Shown piece by piece: positions 53,531-62,522 of a stretch of DNA of 64,000 nucleotides. The notes beneath the pieces were generated by a model. That model made no database searches. It was not told where the DNA came from and was given only the letters and a program-made list of their open reading frames with translations. The position numbers and the translations under genes were made by a program. Location: NCBI RefSeq assembly GCF_040267705.1, contig NZ_CP158374.1, forward strand, positions 1,116,001 to 1,180,000, given 5' to 3'. Within the stretch, counting starts at the first letter, position 1, and every line of letters starts with the position of its first letter. The stretch comes from Agromyces sp. G08B096 (GTDB lineage: Bacteria > Actinomycetota > Actinomycetes > Actinomycetales > Microbacteriaceae).

Positions 53531-54840
53531 CGGCGAGCGGAGCACTGTGGCGCAACTGGGGCCGGAGCGAGCAGGTGCGTCCGCACCGGGTGGAGCGGCC
53601 GGCGACCGTCGAGGCGGTGCAGCGCGCGGTCTCCGCCGCCGCGGCATCCGGGTTGCGGGTCAAGCCGGTCGGCGCGGGTCACAGCTTCACCGGCATCGCC
53701 GTGGCGCCCGACGTCCAGCTCGATCTCGGCGAGCTCACCGGGGTGCTCGACGTCGACGAAGGCGCCGGCCGCGTGCGGCTCGCCGCGGGGACGCGACTGC
53801 ATCAGCTGCCGAAGCTGCTCGCCCCGTACGGCCTCGCGATGGCGAACATGGGCGATATCGACCGGCAGACGATCGCCGGTGCGATCTCGACCGGCACCCA
53901 TGGCACGGGGCTCGGGTTCGGGGGCCTCGCCACGCAGGTGGTCGCCGCCCGGCTCGTCACGGGGTCGGGCGAGGTGCTGGAGGTGAGCGAGACGAGCCGC
54001 CCCGAACTGCTGCCCGCCGTCCGGCTCGGTCTCGGCGCGCTCGGCGTCCTGGTCGACGTCACACTGCAGCTCGTCCCGCGCTTCGTCCTCCACGCCGTCG
54101 AGCAGCCCGAGCCGCTGGACGCCGTCCTCGACGATTGGGAGCGGCGGGTCCGAAGCGCCGACCACTTCGAGTTCTACTGGTTCCCGCACACCGACACCGC
54201 CCTCACGAAGACGAACACGAGGTTGCCCGGGGACGCGCCCCGCGACCCGCTCGGCCGCATCTCGCGGTGGGTCGACGACGAGCTGGTCGCCAACGGCGCC
54301 TACCGCGCGATCTGCGCGCTCGGGCGCACCGCGCCGGGCGTCACCCCGTTCTTCGCGAGGCAGGTCGACAAGCTGACGGGGGACCGCGAGTTCACCGACT
54401 TCTCGCCCGCGGTGTTCACGACGAACCGGTCCGTCCGGTTCCGGGAGATGGAGTACTCAGTGCCGCTGGATGCGGTGCCGGCCGCGTTCCGCGAGGTCTG
54501 CGACCTGATCGAACGGCGCGGCTGGCGGATCAGCTTCCCGATCGAGGTGCGGGCGGCCGCACCCGACGAGAACTGGTTGTCGACCGCCTACGGCCGCGAG
54601 TCGGGGTACATCGCCGTGCACCGCTACTTCCGCGAGGATCCCGCCGAGTACTTCGGGGCGGTCGAGGAGATCATGCTCGCCCACGGCGGTCGCCCGCACT
54701 GGGGGAAGATGCACTCGCTGGGCGCCGAAGCGCTCGCCGAGCGCTACCCGCGCTTCGACGACTTCCTGGCGGTCCGCGACGAGCTCGACCCCGAACGGCG
54801 GTTCGGCAACGCGTACGTGGAACGCGTGCTCGGCGGCTGA
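53527..54840 (+). CDS. D-arabinono-1,4-lactone oxidase family FAD protein
   Basis: A 437-residue VAO-type flavoenzyme. FAD-binding PCMH domain (about 15-180) contains KPVGAGHSFTGIA, where His is the site of covalent FAD attachment in relatives, and IAGAISTGTHGTG. The ALO C-terminal domain ends with HWGKMHSL. It oxidises an aldonolactone or a sugar alcohol (alditol oxidase relatives). GTGA overlap with the aldolase gene; last in the tetR operon. A joint catabolic route with the aldolase is inference. Confidence 0.87.
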   Translation: MTASGALWRNWGRSEQVRPHRVERPATVEAVQRAVSAAAASGLRVKPVGAGHSFTGIAVAPDVQLDLGELTGVLDVDEGAGRVRLAAGTRLHQLPKLLAPYGLAMANMGDIDRQTIAGAISTGTHGTGLGFGGLATQVVAARLVTGSGEVLEVSETSRPELLPAVRLGLGALGVLVDVTLQLVPRFVLHAVEQPEPLDAVLDDWERRVRSADHFEFYWFPHTDTALTKTNTRLPGDAPRDPLGRISRWVDDELVANGAYRAICALGRTAPGVTPFFARQVDKLTGDREFTDFSPAVFTTNRSVRFREMEYSVPLDAVPAAFREVCDLIERRGWRISFPIEVRAAAPDENWLSTAYGRESGYIAVHRYFREDPAEYFGAVEEIMLAHGGRPHWGKMHSLGAEALAERYPRFDDFLAVRDELDPERRFGNAYVERVLGG

Positions 54841-54964
54841 CCGGCCCTGATTCCGGGCCGCACGCTTCCTGCCAGTCCCATGGGAAACCCGGGGGCACGC
54901 GGACGCCCTCGGTAGGATGAGAAGACCGTCCGAATCACCCCCATCGCGTGCAAGGAGCCCGGCC

Positions 54965-55531
54965 ATGGAATGGCTCATCCCCGTCCTCATCGTCGTCGCG
55001 CTGGTGGTGATCGTCGGCATCTATCTGTGGGCGACCTACAACTCCCTGGTCACGCTGAACGTCCGCGTCGACGAGGCGTGGAGCGACATCACGGTGCAGC
55101 TGAAGCGCCGCGCCGACCTCATCCCGAACCTCATCGAGACGGTGAAGGGCTACGCGGCGCACGAGAAGTCGGTGTTCGAGAACGTCACCCAGGCGCGTGC
55201 CGAGACGCTGCAGGCGCAGGGCCCGGCCGAGGCATCCGCAGCCGAGAACCACATGCAGCAGGCGCTGAAGTCGATCTTCGCCGTCGCCGAGGCGTACCCG
55301 CAGCTGCAGGCGAGCCAGAACTTCCTCCAGCTGCAGGCCGAGATCGTCGACACGGAAGACAAGATCCAGGCGTCGCGCCGGTTCTACAACGGCGGCGTCC
55401 GCGAGCTGAACACGAAGATCAAGGTCTTCCCGAACACGCTGTTCGTGCGCGGCCTCGGCTTCCACGAGCGCGACTTCTTCGAGGTCACCGAGGCGGCGGC
55501 GATCGCCGAGCCGCCCCGCGTGCAGTTCTGA
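54965..55531 (+). CDS. lemA: LemA family protein
   Basis: A 188-residue membrane-anchored protein. One N-terminal helix (about 4-26), then a long helical bundle with YNSLVTLNVRVDEAWSDITVQLKRRADLIPNLIETVKGYAAHE, the LemA hallmark, and the C-terminal FPNTLFVRGLGF. Function is not well defined; LemA is repeatedly paired with HtpX-type proteases, as here. TAGGAT (54913-54918) is a likely -10; AAGGAG (54951-54956) is the ribosome-binding site. Confidence 0.9.
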   Translation: MEWLIPVLIVVALVVIVGIYLWATYNSLVTLNVRVDEAWSDITVQLKRRADLIPNLIETVKGYAAHEKSVFENVTQARAETLQAQGPAEASAAENHMQQALKSIFAVAEAYPQLQASQNFLQLQAEIVDTEDKIQASRRFYNGGVRELNTKIKVFPNTLFVRGLGFHERDFFEVTEAAAIAEPPRVQF

Positions 55532-55554
55532 CGCCGGAGCGCTGACCGCACCCG

Positions 55555-56433
55555 ATGTACCGCGCGATCGCCAAGAACAAGCGCAACACCGTCTTCACGA
55601 TCCTGCTGTTCCTCGCCATCATCGGCGGCCTGGGCTGGCTCGCCGCAGCGATCTACGGTGATCTCACGATCGTCATCGTGACCTTCGTCGTCGCGATCGG
55701 CTACGCCCTCATCCAGTACTTCACGGCCGACAAGCAGGCCATCGCGATGTCGGGGGCGATCGAGATCCGGTCGAAGGCGGAGCATCCCCGGCTCTGGCGC
55801 ACCGTCGAGAATCTGTCGATCGCGACGGGCACGCCGATGCCGAAGGTGTACGTCATCTCGGACCCGGCGCCGAACGCGTTCGCCACCGGACGCGACCCCG
55901 AGCACGCGATCGTGGCCGCCACGACCGGGCTCCTCGAGATCATGGACGACGCGGAGCTCGAGGGGGTCATGGCCCATGAGCTCGGCCACGTGCGGAACTA
56001 CGACATCCGGCTCTCGATGATCGTCTTCGGGCTGGTCGTCGCCATCGGTTTCATCTCCGACCTGCTGGTGCGCATGGCGTTCTTCGGCGGCAACCGCAAC
56101 AACAACGCCAACCCGATCGTGCTCGTCTTCGGCATCGTCGCGATGCTCGTGGCGCCGCTGGTCGCCTCGCTCGTGCAGCTCGCGGTGTCGCGCCAGCGCG
56201 AGTACCTCGCCGATGCCACGGGCGCGATGACCACGAGGCATCCTGACGCGCTCGCCCGGGCGCTGCTGAAGCTCGAGGCCTACGGCCGCCCGATGAAGCG
56301 GCAGAACACCTCGATGGCGCACCTCTGGATCGCCGACCCGCTGAAGCCGGGCGTCATCGACCGGCTGTTCGCCACGCACCCGCCGATCCCCGATCGCGTG
56401 AAGCGGCTGCAGGAGATGGGCGGCGGCTTCTAA
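55555..56433 (+). CDS. htpX: M48 family membrane metalloprotease (HtpX-like)
   Basis: A 292-residue zinc protease of the cytoplasmic membrane that degrades misfolded membrane proteins. Four membrane helices (about 12-33, 36-56, 153-172, 186-205). The zinc site HELGH is at 141-145, and the third ligand is in SRQREYLADATGA. NAFATGRDPEHAIVAATTGL is conserved. It follows lemA by 23 bp. The stop overlaps the convergent YcaQ-like gene by 4 bp. Confidence 0.93.
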   Translation: MYRAIAKNKRNTVFTILLFLAIIGGLGWLAAAIYGDLTIVIVTFVVAIGYALIQYFTADKQAIAMSGAIEIRSKAEHPRLWRTVENLSIATGTPMPKVYVISDPAPNAFATGRDPEHAIVAATTGLLEIMDDAELEGVMAHELGHVRNYDIRLSMIVFGLVVAIGFISDLLVRMAFFGGNRNNNANPIVLVFGIVAMLVAPLVASLVQLAVSRQREYLADATGAMTTRHPDALARALLKLEAYGRPMKRQNTSMAHLWIADPLKPGVIDRLFATHPPIPDRVKRLQEMGGGF

Positions 56434-57671
56434 GCGGGCGACCCGACGGATGCCCCGAGCTCGGCGGCGAGTGCGGGGGAGAGGTCGCCCCGCCCCGCGA
56501 GCACGACGTCGTCGAGCCCCTGCCACTGGGCGGCCGCCCGCAGCATGGGCGCGAGCCGCGCGGCGGTCTCGGCGGGCGCGGTCGGTTCAGCCCAGGCCGA
56601 CTGGACGCGCAGCACCCCGGCCTTGCGGTCGCTCTTCAGGTCGACCCGGCCGACGACGTCGTCGTCGATGAGGAGCGGAAGCGAGTAGTAGCCGAACTTC
56701 CGTTCGGGCTCGGGGGTGTAGATCTCGATGCGGTAGTGGAAGTCGAACAGGCGCTCGGTGCGGGGCCGGAACCAGACGACGGGGTCGAATGGCGAAAGGA
56801 GCGCCGCGGCGTCGATGCGCCGGGGACGCCGCGCATCGCGGTGCACCCACGCCGGAGCAGGGCGGTTGCCGGTCTGCCAGCCCGGCACGGTGACCGGCTG
56901 CAGGACGCCGGCGTCCACCAGGTCGGCGATGGCGGGCTTCACCTGGGCGCGCGTGGTGCGCCAGTAGTCGGCGAGATCGGCCTCGGTCGCGATGCCGAGC
57001 GCGGAGGCCGCGCGGGCGACGAGCTCGCGGAGCGCGTCGGCGGCGAGCACCTCGAGGTCGAGCACCTCGGCGGGCAGCGCCTGCTCGGGCAGCGCGTAGA
57101 CCCGTTCGAACCTGCGCCGCTCGACGCAGACCACCTCGCCGGTGCGGAACATCCACTCGAGCGTGCGCTTCACGTCGGACCAGCCCCACCAGGGCCCGCG
57201 GCGCTCGTTGGCGTCGTGCTCGATCTCGCTCGCCCGCATCGGGCCCTTCTCGCCGAGCTCGGCGATGAGCCAGGTCGCGAGCTGACGGTTCTCGGCGACC
57301 CAGCCGCCCCAGTCACTGCCCTTGCGCCGGTACTCGTCGCGGCGGAAGGCGAAGAGCGGCCACAGGTCGCGCGGGATGTAGGCGGCCTGGTGCGCCCAGT
57401 ACTCCATGAGGCGCCCGCGGCGCCCATTGGCCATGCGGTCGAGCAGCTCGCGGTCGTAGCCGCCGAGGCGGCTGAACGCCGGGAGGTAGTGGCTGCGCTC
57501 GAAGACGTTCACGGAGTCGATCTGGAGCAGCCCCAGCCGGTCGACGATGCCCGCGACCTGCCGCGTGCCGGGGGTCGTGCCGACCTGAGGCCGTCCGAAT
57601 CCCTGCGCCGCGAGTGCGATCCGTCGGGCGAGGGCGGGGCTGATGCGCTCGGCGCGGGCATGCTCGTCCAT
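56430..57671 (-). CDS. winged-helix DNA glycosylase of the YcaQ/AlkX (HTH_42) family
   Basis: A 413-residue repair protein. The catalytic QxD motif appears as Gln50-Ile51-Asp52 in LGLLQIDSVNVFERSHY; QxD marks the YcaQ branch (broad, interstrand crosslinks), whereas Streptomyces AlkZ has QxQ. MEYWAHQAAYIP, LLSPFDPVVWFRPRTERLFDFHYRIEIYTP and LKSDRKAGVLRV complete the three winged-helix/beta domains. It is a single gene facing htpX. Crosslink or alkyl-purine removal is the likely role. Confidence 0.88.
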   Translation of the reverse strand: MDEHARAERISPALARRIALAAQGFGRPQVGTTPGTRQVAGIVDRLGLLQIDSVNVFERSHYLPAFSRLGGYDRELLDRMANGRRGRLMEYWAHQAAYIPRDLWPLFAFRRDEYRRKGSDWGGWVAENRQLATWLIAELGEKGPMRASEIEHDANERRGPWWGWSDVKRTLEWMFRTGEVVCVERRRFERVYALPEQALPAEVLDLEVLAADALRELVARAASALGIATEADLADYWRTTRAQVKPAIADLVDAGVLQPVTVPGWQTGNRPAPAWVHRDARRPRRIDAAALLSPFDPVVWFRPRTERLFDFHYRIEIYTPEPERKFGYYSLPLLIDDDVVGRVDLKSDRKAGVLRVQSAWAEPTAPAETAARLAPMLRAAAQWQGLDDVVLAGRGDLSPALAAELGASVGSPA

Positions 57672-57744
57672 GGTGTCCCGAGCGTAGCGCGGGCTCCCGA
57701 CACCGCATGCCGGCGACGGAATCCACCCGCCCTAGACTGGAGCG

Positions 57745-58995
57745 ATGACGGACTCGAAGGGGCGGGCTCGGGCCAGGTTCGTGAGGCGTCGCGGGCGTGA
57801 GACGCCCTCGGGTGAGGCCGCGGGCACCGTGGCGCCCGTCGTCCGCACCGACGTGGCCGAGGCGGTGCCCTACGGCATGCGGCTCGCCGCCGCCTGGTCG
57901 TGGCGCCTGCTCCTCGTGGGCGGCGTGCTGGCGGTGGTGGTCTTCCTCATCATCCAGCTCCGGCTCATCGTCATCCCGGTGCTCGTCGCCGTCCTCCTCG
58001 GCGCCCTGCTCGTGCCGTTCTCGCAGTTCCTCCAACGGCATCGCTGGCCGAAGTGGCTCGCCGTGACCGTGGCGATGCTCTCGGCCCTCGCGGTCGTCGG
58101 GGGACTGCTCACCCTCGGCATCACGCAGATCGTCCGGGGCTCCGACGAGTTGGCTGCGCAGTCGCTCGTCGCGTGGGAGGACTTCCGGGAGTGGCTGCTC
58201 GAAGGCCCCTTCCACATCACCGAGGCGCAGCTGAACGACGCCGTCGCCCAGGTGGTGACGGCCATCCAGGAGGACACGGGGGTGCTCTTGAGCGGAGCCC
58301 TCTCGGTCGGCTCGTCGCTCGGGCACTTCCTGGCCGGGCTGCTGCTCACGCTCTTCGCAACCCTGTTCATCCTCATCGACGGGCGGGGCATCTGGAACTG
58401 GCTCGTCGGCATCTTCCCGCGGCGTGCCCGCGCCGCCGTCGACGGCGCAGGGATCGCCGGCTGGACGACCCTGCAGAACTTCGTGAAGGTGCAGATCCTC
58501 GTCGCCACGATCGACGCGATCGGCATCGGGCTCGGCGCCTTCCTCCTCGGCCTGCCGCTCGCCGTGCCGATCGCGATCCTCGTGTTCCTCGGCTCGTTCA
58601 TCCCGATCGTCGGCGCCGTGGCCACCGGCGCGCTCGCGGTTTTCGTCGCGCTCGTCTACAGCGGGCTCTGGCCGGCCGTCATCATGCTCGCCATCGTGCT
58701 GCTGGTGCAGCAGGTCGAGGGCCATGTACTGCAGCCGCTCATCATGGGCACGGCCGTCAAGGTCCACCCGCTCGGCGTGGTGCTCGCGGTCGCGACCGGT
58801 TCCCTGCTCGCGGGCATCCCCGGCGCGCTGTTCGCGGTGCCGGTGGCGGCCGTGCTCAACGTCATGATCGTGTACGTCGCGAGCGGCGTGTGGAAAGCCG
58901 AGGCGCCCCCGGGCGCGATCGAGGTCCGCTCGCCGCTCTGGCGGACGGTGCCACAGAAACCGCCGGCCTTCGGACGAGGAGACGCACGCACGTGA
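57745..58995 (+). CDS. AI-2E family transporter (permease)
   Basis: A 416-residue membrane protein with about eight helices. The family segment FLGSFIPIVGAVATGALAVFVAL and the C-terminal LQPLIMGTAVKVHPLGVVLAVATGSLLAGIPGALFAVP are clear. Members named after autoinducer-2 export often have other roles, including Na+/H+ exchange, so substrate is open. The first 45 residues form a basic cytoplasmic tail. TAGACT (57733-57738) lies 6 nt before the ATG. It overlaps ilvA by 4 nt (GTGA). Confidence 0.88.
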   Translation: MTDSKGRARARFVRRRGRETPSGEAAGTVAPVVRTDVAEAVPYGMRLAAAWSWRLLLVGGVLAVVVFLIIQLRLIVIPVLVAVLLGALLVPFSQFLQRHRWPKWLAVTVAMLSALAVVGGLLTLGITQIVRGSDELAAQSLVAWEDFREWLLEGPFHITEAQLNDAVAQVVTAIQEDTGVLLSGALSVGSSLGHFLAGLLLTLFATLFILIDGRGIWNWLVGIFPRRARAAVDGAGIAGWTTLQNFVKVQILVATIDAIGIGLGAFLLGLPLAVPIAILVFLGSFIPIVGAVATGALAVFVALVYSGLWPAVIMLAIVLLVQQVEGHVLQPLIMGTAVKVHPLGVVLAVATGSLLAGIPGALFAVPVAAVLNVMIVYVASGVWKAEAPPGAIEVRSPLWRTVPQKPPAFGRGDART

Positions 58996-60230
58996 CACAG
59001 GGGTACGCGGGGCCGACGCTCGCCGAGTTCGAGCAGGCGGCCCAGACTGTGGCGGCGGTCGCACGCCGCACCCCGATGGAGTCCTCCCGGTTCCTCGCCG
59101 GCGAGCTCGGGGTGCAGGTCTTCCTGAAATGCGAGAACCTGCAGCGGACCGGCTCGTACAAGCTCCGCGGGGCGTACAACCGCATCTCGGCGCTGAGCGA
59201 CGAGGAGCGGGCGCGAGGCGTCGTGGCGGCCTCCGCGGGCAACCACGCGCAGGGCGTCGCGTTCGCCGCTCGAGAGCTCGGCATCCGGGCGACGATCTTC
59301 ATGCCGGTCGGGGTGACGCTGCCGAAGCTCGACGCCACGCGTGCGTACGGTGCCGAGGTCGTGCTCAGCGGCGACTCGGTCGGCGAGACCCTCACGGCCG
59401 CGGCCGCATTCGCCGAGGAGACGGGCGCGGTCATCATCCCGCCGTTCGATCACCACGACGTGATCGCGGGGCAGGGAACGCTCGGGCTCGAGATCCTCGA
59501 GCAGGCACCGGATGCCGCGACCGTCGTCGTGCCGATCGGCGGCGGGGGACTCGCGGCCGGCATCGCGAGCGCCGTCAAGCAGCGCGCGGCCGAACAGGGC
59601 CGGCGCATCCGTGTCGTGGGCGTGCAGGCGGAGAACGCCGCGCCCTACGTCGCGTCGATCGCGGCGGGCCTGCCGCGCGAGGTGCCCGTCGTGCCGACGA
59701 TCGCCGACGGCATCGCGGTCTACCGGCCCGGCGAGCTGAACTTCGAGATCATCCGCGAGGCGGTCGACGACGTCGTCACCGTCACGGAAGACGACATCGC
59801 GCGGGCGCTGCTGGTGCTGCTCGAACGGGCCAAACTCGTCGTCGAGCCGGCCGGCGCGGTCTCGGTCGCCGCCCTCATGACCGGCAAGGTGGTCTCCGAG
59901 GGCCCCGTGGTGGCGCTGCTCTCGGGCGGCAACATCGACCCGCTGCTCATGCAGCGCGTCATCGCGCACGGGCTCGCGGCATCCGACCGGTATCTGACGC
60001 TCTCCATCGGCATGCCCGACCGGCCGGGGCAGCTCGCGCGCATCGCCGAACTGCTGGCGGGCGCGAACGCGAACGTGGTGGAAGTGCTGCACACCAGGCA
60101 CGGCTCGGGGCTGCAGATCTCCGAGGTCGAACTCGAGGTCTCGGTCGAGACCCGCGGGCCCGATCATCGCGCCGAGGTCGTCGAGGTGCTCCGCCGCGCG
60201 GGCTACGAGCCCGTCGTGCGCACGAAGTAG
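58992..60230 (+). CDS. ilvA: threonine ammonia-lyase
   Basis: A 412-residue PLP enzyme converting threonine to 2-oxobutyrate. PLP Lys57 is in TGSYKLRGA; ASAGNHAQGVAF and the glycine loop PIGGGGLAAGI bind the cofactor. A single C-terminal ACT domain (about 335-410, LSIGMPDRPGQLARIAELL) marks the short form, like catabolic or short biosynthetic enzymes; long IlvA has two ACT-like modules. GTG overlaps the permease stop. Confidence 0.94.
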   Translation: MTQGYAGPTLAEFEQAAQTVAAVARRTPMESSRFLAGELGVQVFLKCENLQRTGSYKLRGAYNRISALSDEERARGVVAASAGNHAQGVAFAARELGIRATIFMPVGVTLPKLDATRAYGAEVVLSGDSVGETLTAAAAFAEETGAVIIPPFDHHDVIAGQGTLGLEILEQAPDAATVVVPIGGGGLAAGIASAVKQRAAEQGRRIRVVGVQAENAAPYVASIAAGLPREVPVVPTIADGIAVYRPGELNFEIIREAVDDVVTVTEDDIARALLVLLERAKLVVEPAGAVSVAALMTGKVVSEGPVVALLSGGNIDPLLMQRVIAHGLAASDRYLTLSIGMPDRPGQLARIAELLAGANANVVEVLHTRHGSGLQISEVELEVSVETRGPDHRAEVVEVLRRAGYEPVVRTK

Positions 60231-60248
60231 GGGCGGCGAAGCCCGGCC

Positions 60249-60281
60249 GGGCGCCCGCCGATCTCGATGGGGTGGGCGCCC
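60249..60281. terminator. bidirectional terminator between ilvA and greA
   Basis: GGGCGCCC (60249-60256) pairs with GGGCGCCC (60274-60281), with flanking CC/GG. It sits between two convergent stop codons. Confidence 0.7.
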
Positions 60282-60291
60282 CGGCGGACTG

Positions 60292-60783
60292 CTACTGGCC
60301 GCCCCAGGTCTCGACCTTGACGATCTCGACCGCGATCTCGCGCCCGTTGGGCGCGGTGTACGTCGCCTGCTCGCCGACCTTCAGGCCCAGGATCGCGGCG
60401 CCGAGGGGCGACTGCTCGCTGAACACGTCGAGCTCGGAGTCGCCGGCGATCTCGCGGCTGCCGATGAGGAAGGTCTCCTCGTCGCCCGCGATGACGGCGG
60501 TGATGACGGTGCCGGACTCGACGATGCCCTTCGACGCGGGCGCCTCGCCGACCTGCGCGGTGCGGAGCAGCTCGGTGAGCTGGCGGATGCGGGCCTCCTG
60601 CTTGCCCTGCTCGTCCTTCGCGGCGTGGTACCCGCCGTTCTCCTTGAGGTCGCCCTCCTCGCGAGCGGCCTCGATGCGCTTGGCGATCTCCTCGCGGCCG
60701 GTCGTCGACAGCTGCTCGAGCTCGGCGGCCAGTCGATCGTAGGCCTCCTGGGTGAGCCAGGTGACGGTGGCTTCCTGCGCCAT
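60292..60783 (-). CDS. greA: transcription elongation factor GreA
   Basis: A 163-residue factor that stimulates RNA polymerase to cleave backtracked transcripts. The N-terminal coiled coil (about 10-75) carries the acidic tip EEGDLKENGGYHAAKDEQ; the C-terminal FKBP-like domain has SPLGAAILGLKVGEQATYTAPNGREI. The ATG at 60783 is preferred over a GTG three codons earlier, since AGGAG lies 8 nt upstream. Confidence 0.96.
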   Translation of the reverse strand: MAQEATVTWLTQEAYDRLAAELEQLSTTGREEIAKRIEAAREEGDLKENGGYHAAKDEQGKQEARIRQLTELLRTAQVGEAPASKGIVESGTVITAVIAGDEETFLIGSREIAGDSELDVFSEQSPLGAAILGLKVGEQATYTAPNGREIAVEIVKVETWGGQ

Positions 60784-60857
60784 GGTGCACACTCCTGTGG
60801 TCAGACGTGTCCGAATAGACGTGTCGCCCCGGTGACCACCGAGGCGAAGCTCCTATT

Positions 60858-61265
60858 CTACGTGAGCCAGCAGTGCTCGACCAAACCCGTGTTCGCCTCC
60901 TGAGCGACCCGCACGGTCTCGGTGAAACTGCGCGTGTACCGGTCGGAGGCGGGGATCTCGACGACCTTCCAGCCGACCACGGTGAAGTCCTCGTTGAGCG
61001 CTTGCACGACGCAGGCGGTGTCGTTGCCGGCCGGGACCGAGAGACGCCAGCTCACCTCGACCGCACGCTCGTCGTTCATCAGGGTGTGGCCGGTGCCCGC
61101 GACCTCCACCGTCGGCTTCTGGCCGTCGAGCCCGGCCCAGACGACCCATGCGACGAGGATGACCGCGAAGACGACCCCGCCGATGAGGAGCATCCACCGA
61201 TCGCGGCGACGGCGACTCGGGGTGCGGCCGTAGCGCTCGGCGATCGCATCGGGCGCGAGGCTCAC
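60858..61265 (-). CDS. DUF4307 domain protein
   Basis: A 135-residue single-span membrane protein. The N-terminal IAERYGRTPSRRRRDRW is the DUF4307 opening; a membrane helix (about 25-45) follows, then an outside domain with VSWRLSVPAGNDTACVVQALNEDFTVVGWK and a C-terminal cysteine. Function is unknown. It is regularly found upstream of greA in actinobacteria, as here. GTG 61265 follows GGAGGG. Its promoter interlocks with that of the divergent small membrane protein. Confidence 0.83.
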   Translation of the reverse strand: MSLAPDAIAERYGRTPSRRRRDRWMLLIGGVVFAVILVAWVVWAGLDGQKPTVEVAGTGHTLMNDERAVEVSWRLSVPAGNDTACVVQALNEDFTVVGWKVVEIPASDRYTRSFTETVRVAQEANTGLVEHCWLT

Positions 61266-61292
61266 TCCCGGCTCCCTCCGGATCGGATCGAC

Positions 61293-61311
61293 TAGGCTTT
61301 CCCCCAGCCTA
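61293..61311. promoter_or_regulatory. interlocked divergent promoters in a palindrome
   Basis: TAGGCT-TTCCCCC-AGCCTA: the left arm (61293-61298) is the plus-strand -10, the right arm (61306-61311) the minus-strand -10. Each start point would fall beside or within the other -10, so only one polymerase can open the DNA at a time. Confidence 0.6.
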
Positions 61312-61355
61312 ACCCGGCTCGGGAAGGCTCTCTCCCAGCGAAGGAACCGCCCCTC

Positions 61356-61634
61356 GTGCACCAGCTCGCCCTCTGGATCGTGACCGCCTCCACCGAGGAC
61401 GAGTTCGACCCGAACGACGTCACGCCCGGGGTGATCGGCTTCGTCCTGACCATCCTCGTGATGATCGCCGTGCTGCTGCTGGTGCTCGACATGGTGCGGC
61501 GGATCCGACGGGTCAACTACCGGGCCGAGGTGCGCGAGCAGCTCGAGGCCGAACGCCAGGCTGCGGAGGCCGAGCAGGCCGGCGACGCCGACGGCGAGTC
61601 GGTCGACGGGGGAGACGACCGCCCGAAGGGCTGA
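61356..61634 (+). CDS. small single-span membrane protein
   Basis: A 92-residue protein. One helix (about 25-46, GVIGFVLTILVMIAVLLLVLDM) is followed by a basic juxtamembrane stretch and a charged cytoplasmic coiled-coil tail (AEVREQLEAERQAAEAEQ) ending acidic. No family recognised, though similar proteins accompany DUF4307 genes in this group. GAAGGAA precedes the GTG. Confidence 0.7.
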   Translation: MHQLALWIVTASTEDEFDPNDVTPGVIGFVLTILVMIAVLLLVLDMVRRIRRVNYRAEVREQLEAERQAAEAEQAGDADGESVDGGDDRPKG

Positions 61635-61653
61635 CGCTCCACCCGGCCGGGCT

Positions 61654-62463
61654 TCACCCCACGTGGTACGCGGGGTCGAGCGCGATCAGCAGGGTGGCCG
61701 TCCAGTGGCACATGAAGGCCAGCACGGTGCAGACGTGGAAGATCTCGTGGAAGCCGAAGTGGCCGGGCCACGGGTTCGGCTTCTTCACGCCGTACACGAC
61801 GGCGCCGATCGTGTAGAGCACGCCGCCGACGATCACGAGCACCATCATCGCGACGCTCGCCGCGAGGAGGTCGCCCAGGTACATGACGGCGGCCCAGCCG
61901 AGGAGCAGATAGATCGGCACGTACAGCCACCTCGGCGCCGTGATCCAGAACACCCGGAACCCGATGCCGAGGAGGGCCCCGCCCCAGACGACGCCGAGCA
62001 GCAGCCAGCCCTTGTCGGGCGGGAGGGCCAGGATCGCGAGCGGGGTGTACGTGCCCGCGATGAGCAGGAAGATGTTGGCGTGATCGATCCGCTTCAGGAT
62101 CACCTTGGTCCGCGGCCGCCAGTCGAACCGGTGGTACAGGGCCGAGTTGCCGAAGAGCAGCATCGACGTGAGCATGAACACTGCAGACGCCCACTTGGCC
62201 GGCGCGCCGTGCGCGAGCACGATCAGCACGATGCCCGCGGCGATGGTCACCGGGAACGTCCCGGCATGGATCCAGCCGCGCCACGTCGGCTTCAGCTCCG
62301 CCGGATCGGCGACCGAGGCGTCGAGCAGCGGGATGTTCGGCAGGTCGGGGCCGCCCCGGTCGTCGCGGGCGACCGCGGCGTCGCCGGCATCGAGCTCGGA
62401 CACCGGATGCCCGAGGTGCTCGGCGACGTCTTCGGGGCGGCGGCGGCGGTCGGTGGAAGCCAT
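61654..62463 (-). CDS. hemolysin III family (PAQR-like) membrane protein
   Basis: A 269-residue seven-helix protein. The conserved SALYHRFDW, RIDHANIFLLIAGTYTP and C-terminal HEIFHVCTVLAFMCHW form the histidine/aspartate metal site of the PAQR/YqfA fold. Despite the name, haemolysis is doubtful; membrane-lipid roles are proposed. ATG 62463 has TACGCT 6 nt upstream (leaderless). Divergent from uppS, an arrangement common in actinobacteria. Confidence 0.9.
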   Translation of the reverse strand: MASTDRRRRPEDVAEHLGHPVSELDAGDAAVARDDRGGPDLPNIPLLDASVADPAELKPTWRGWIHAGTFPVTIAAGIVLIVLAHGAPAKWASAVFMLTSMLLFGNSALYHRFDWRPRTKVILKRIDHANIFLLIAGTYTPLAILALPPDKGWLLLGVVWGGALLGIGFRVFWITAPRWLYVPIYLLLGWAAVMYLGDLLAASVAMMVLVIVGGVLYTIGAVVYGVKKPNPWPGHFGFHEIFHVCTVLAFMCHWTATLLIALDPAYHVG

Positions 62464-62522
62464 GGGGAAAGCGTAAGCGCAGGCGGTCACGGCATGCTGT
62501 GAGGCGGAGGTAGCGTAGTGCC

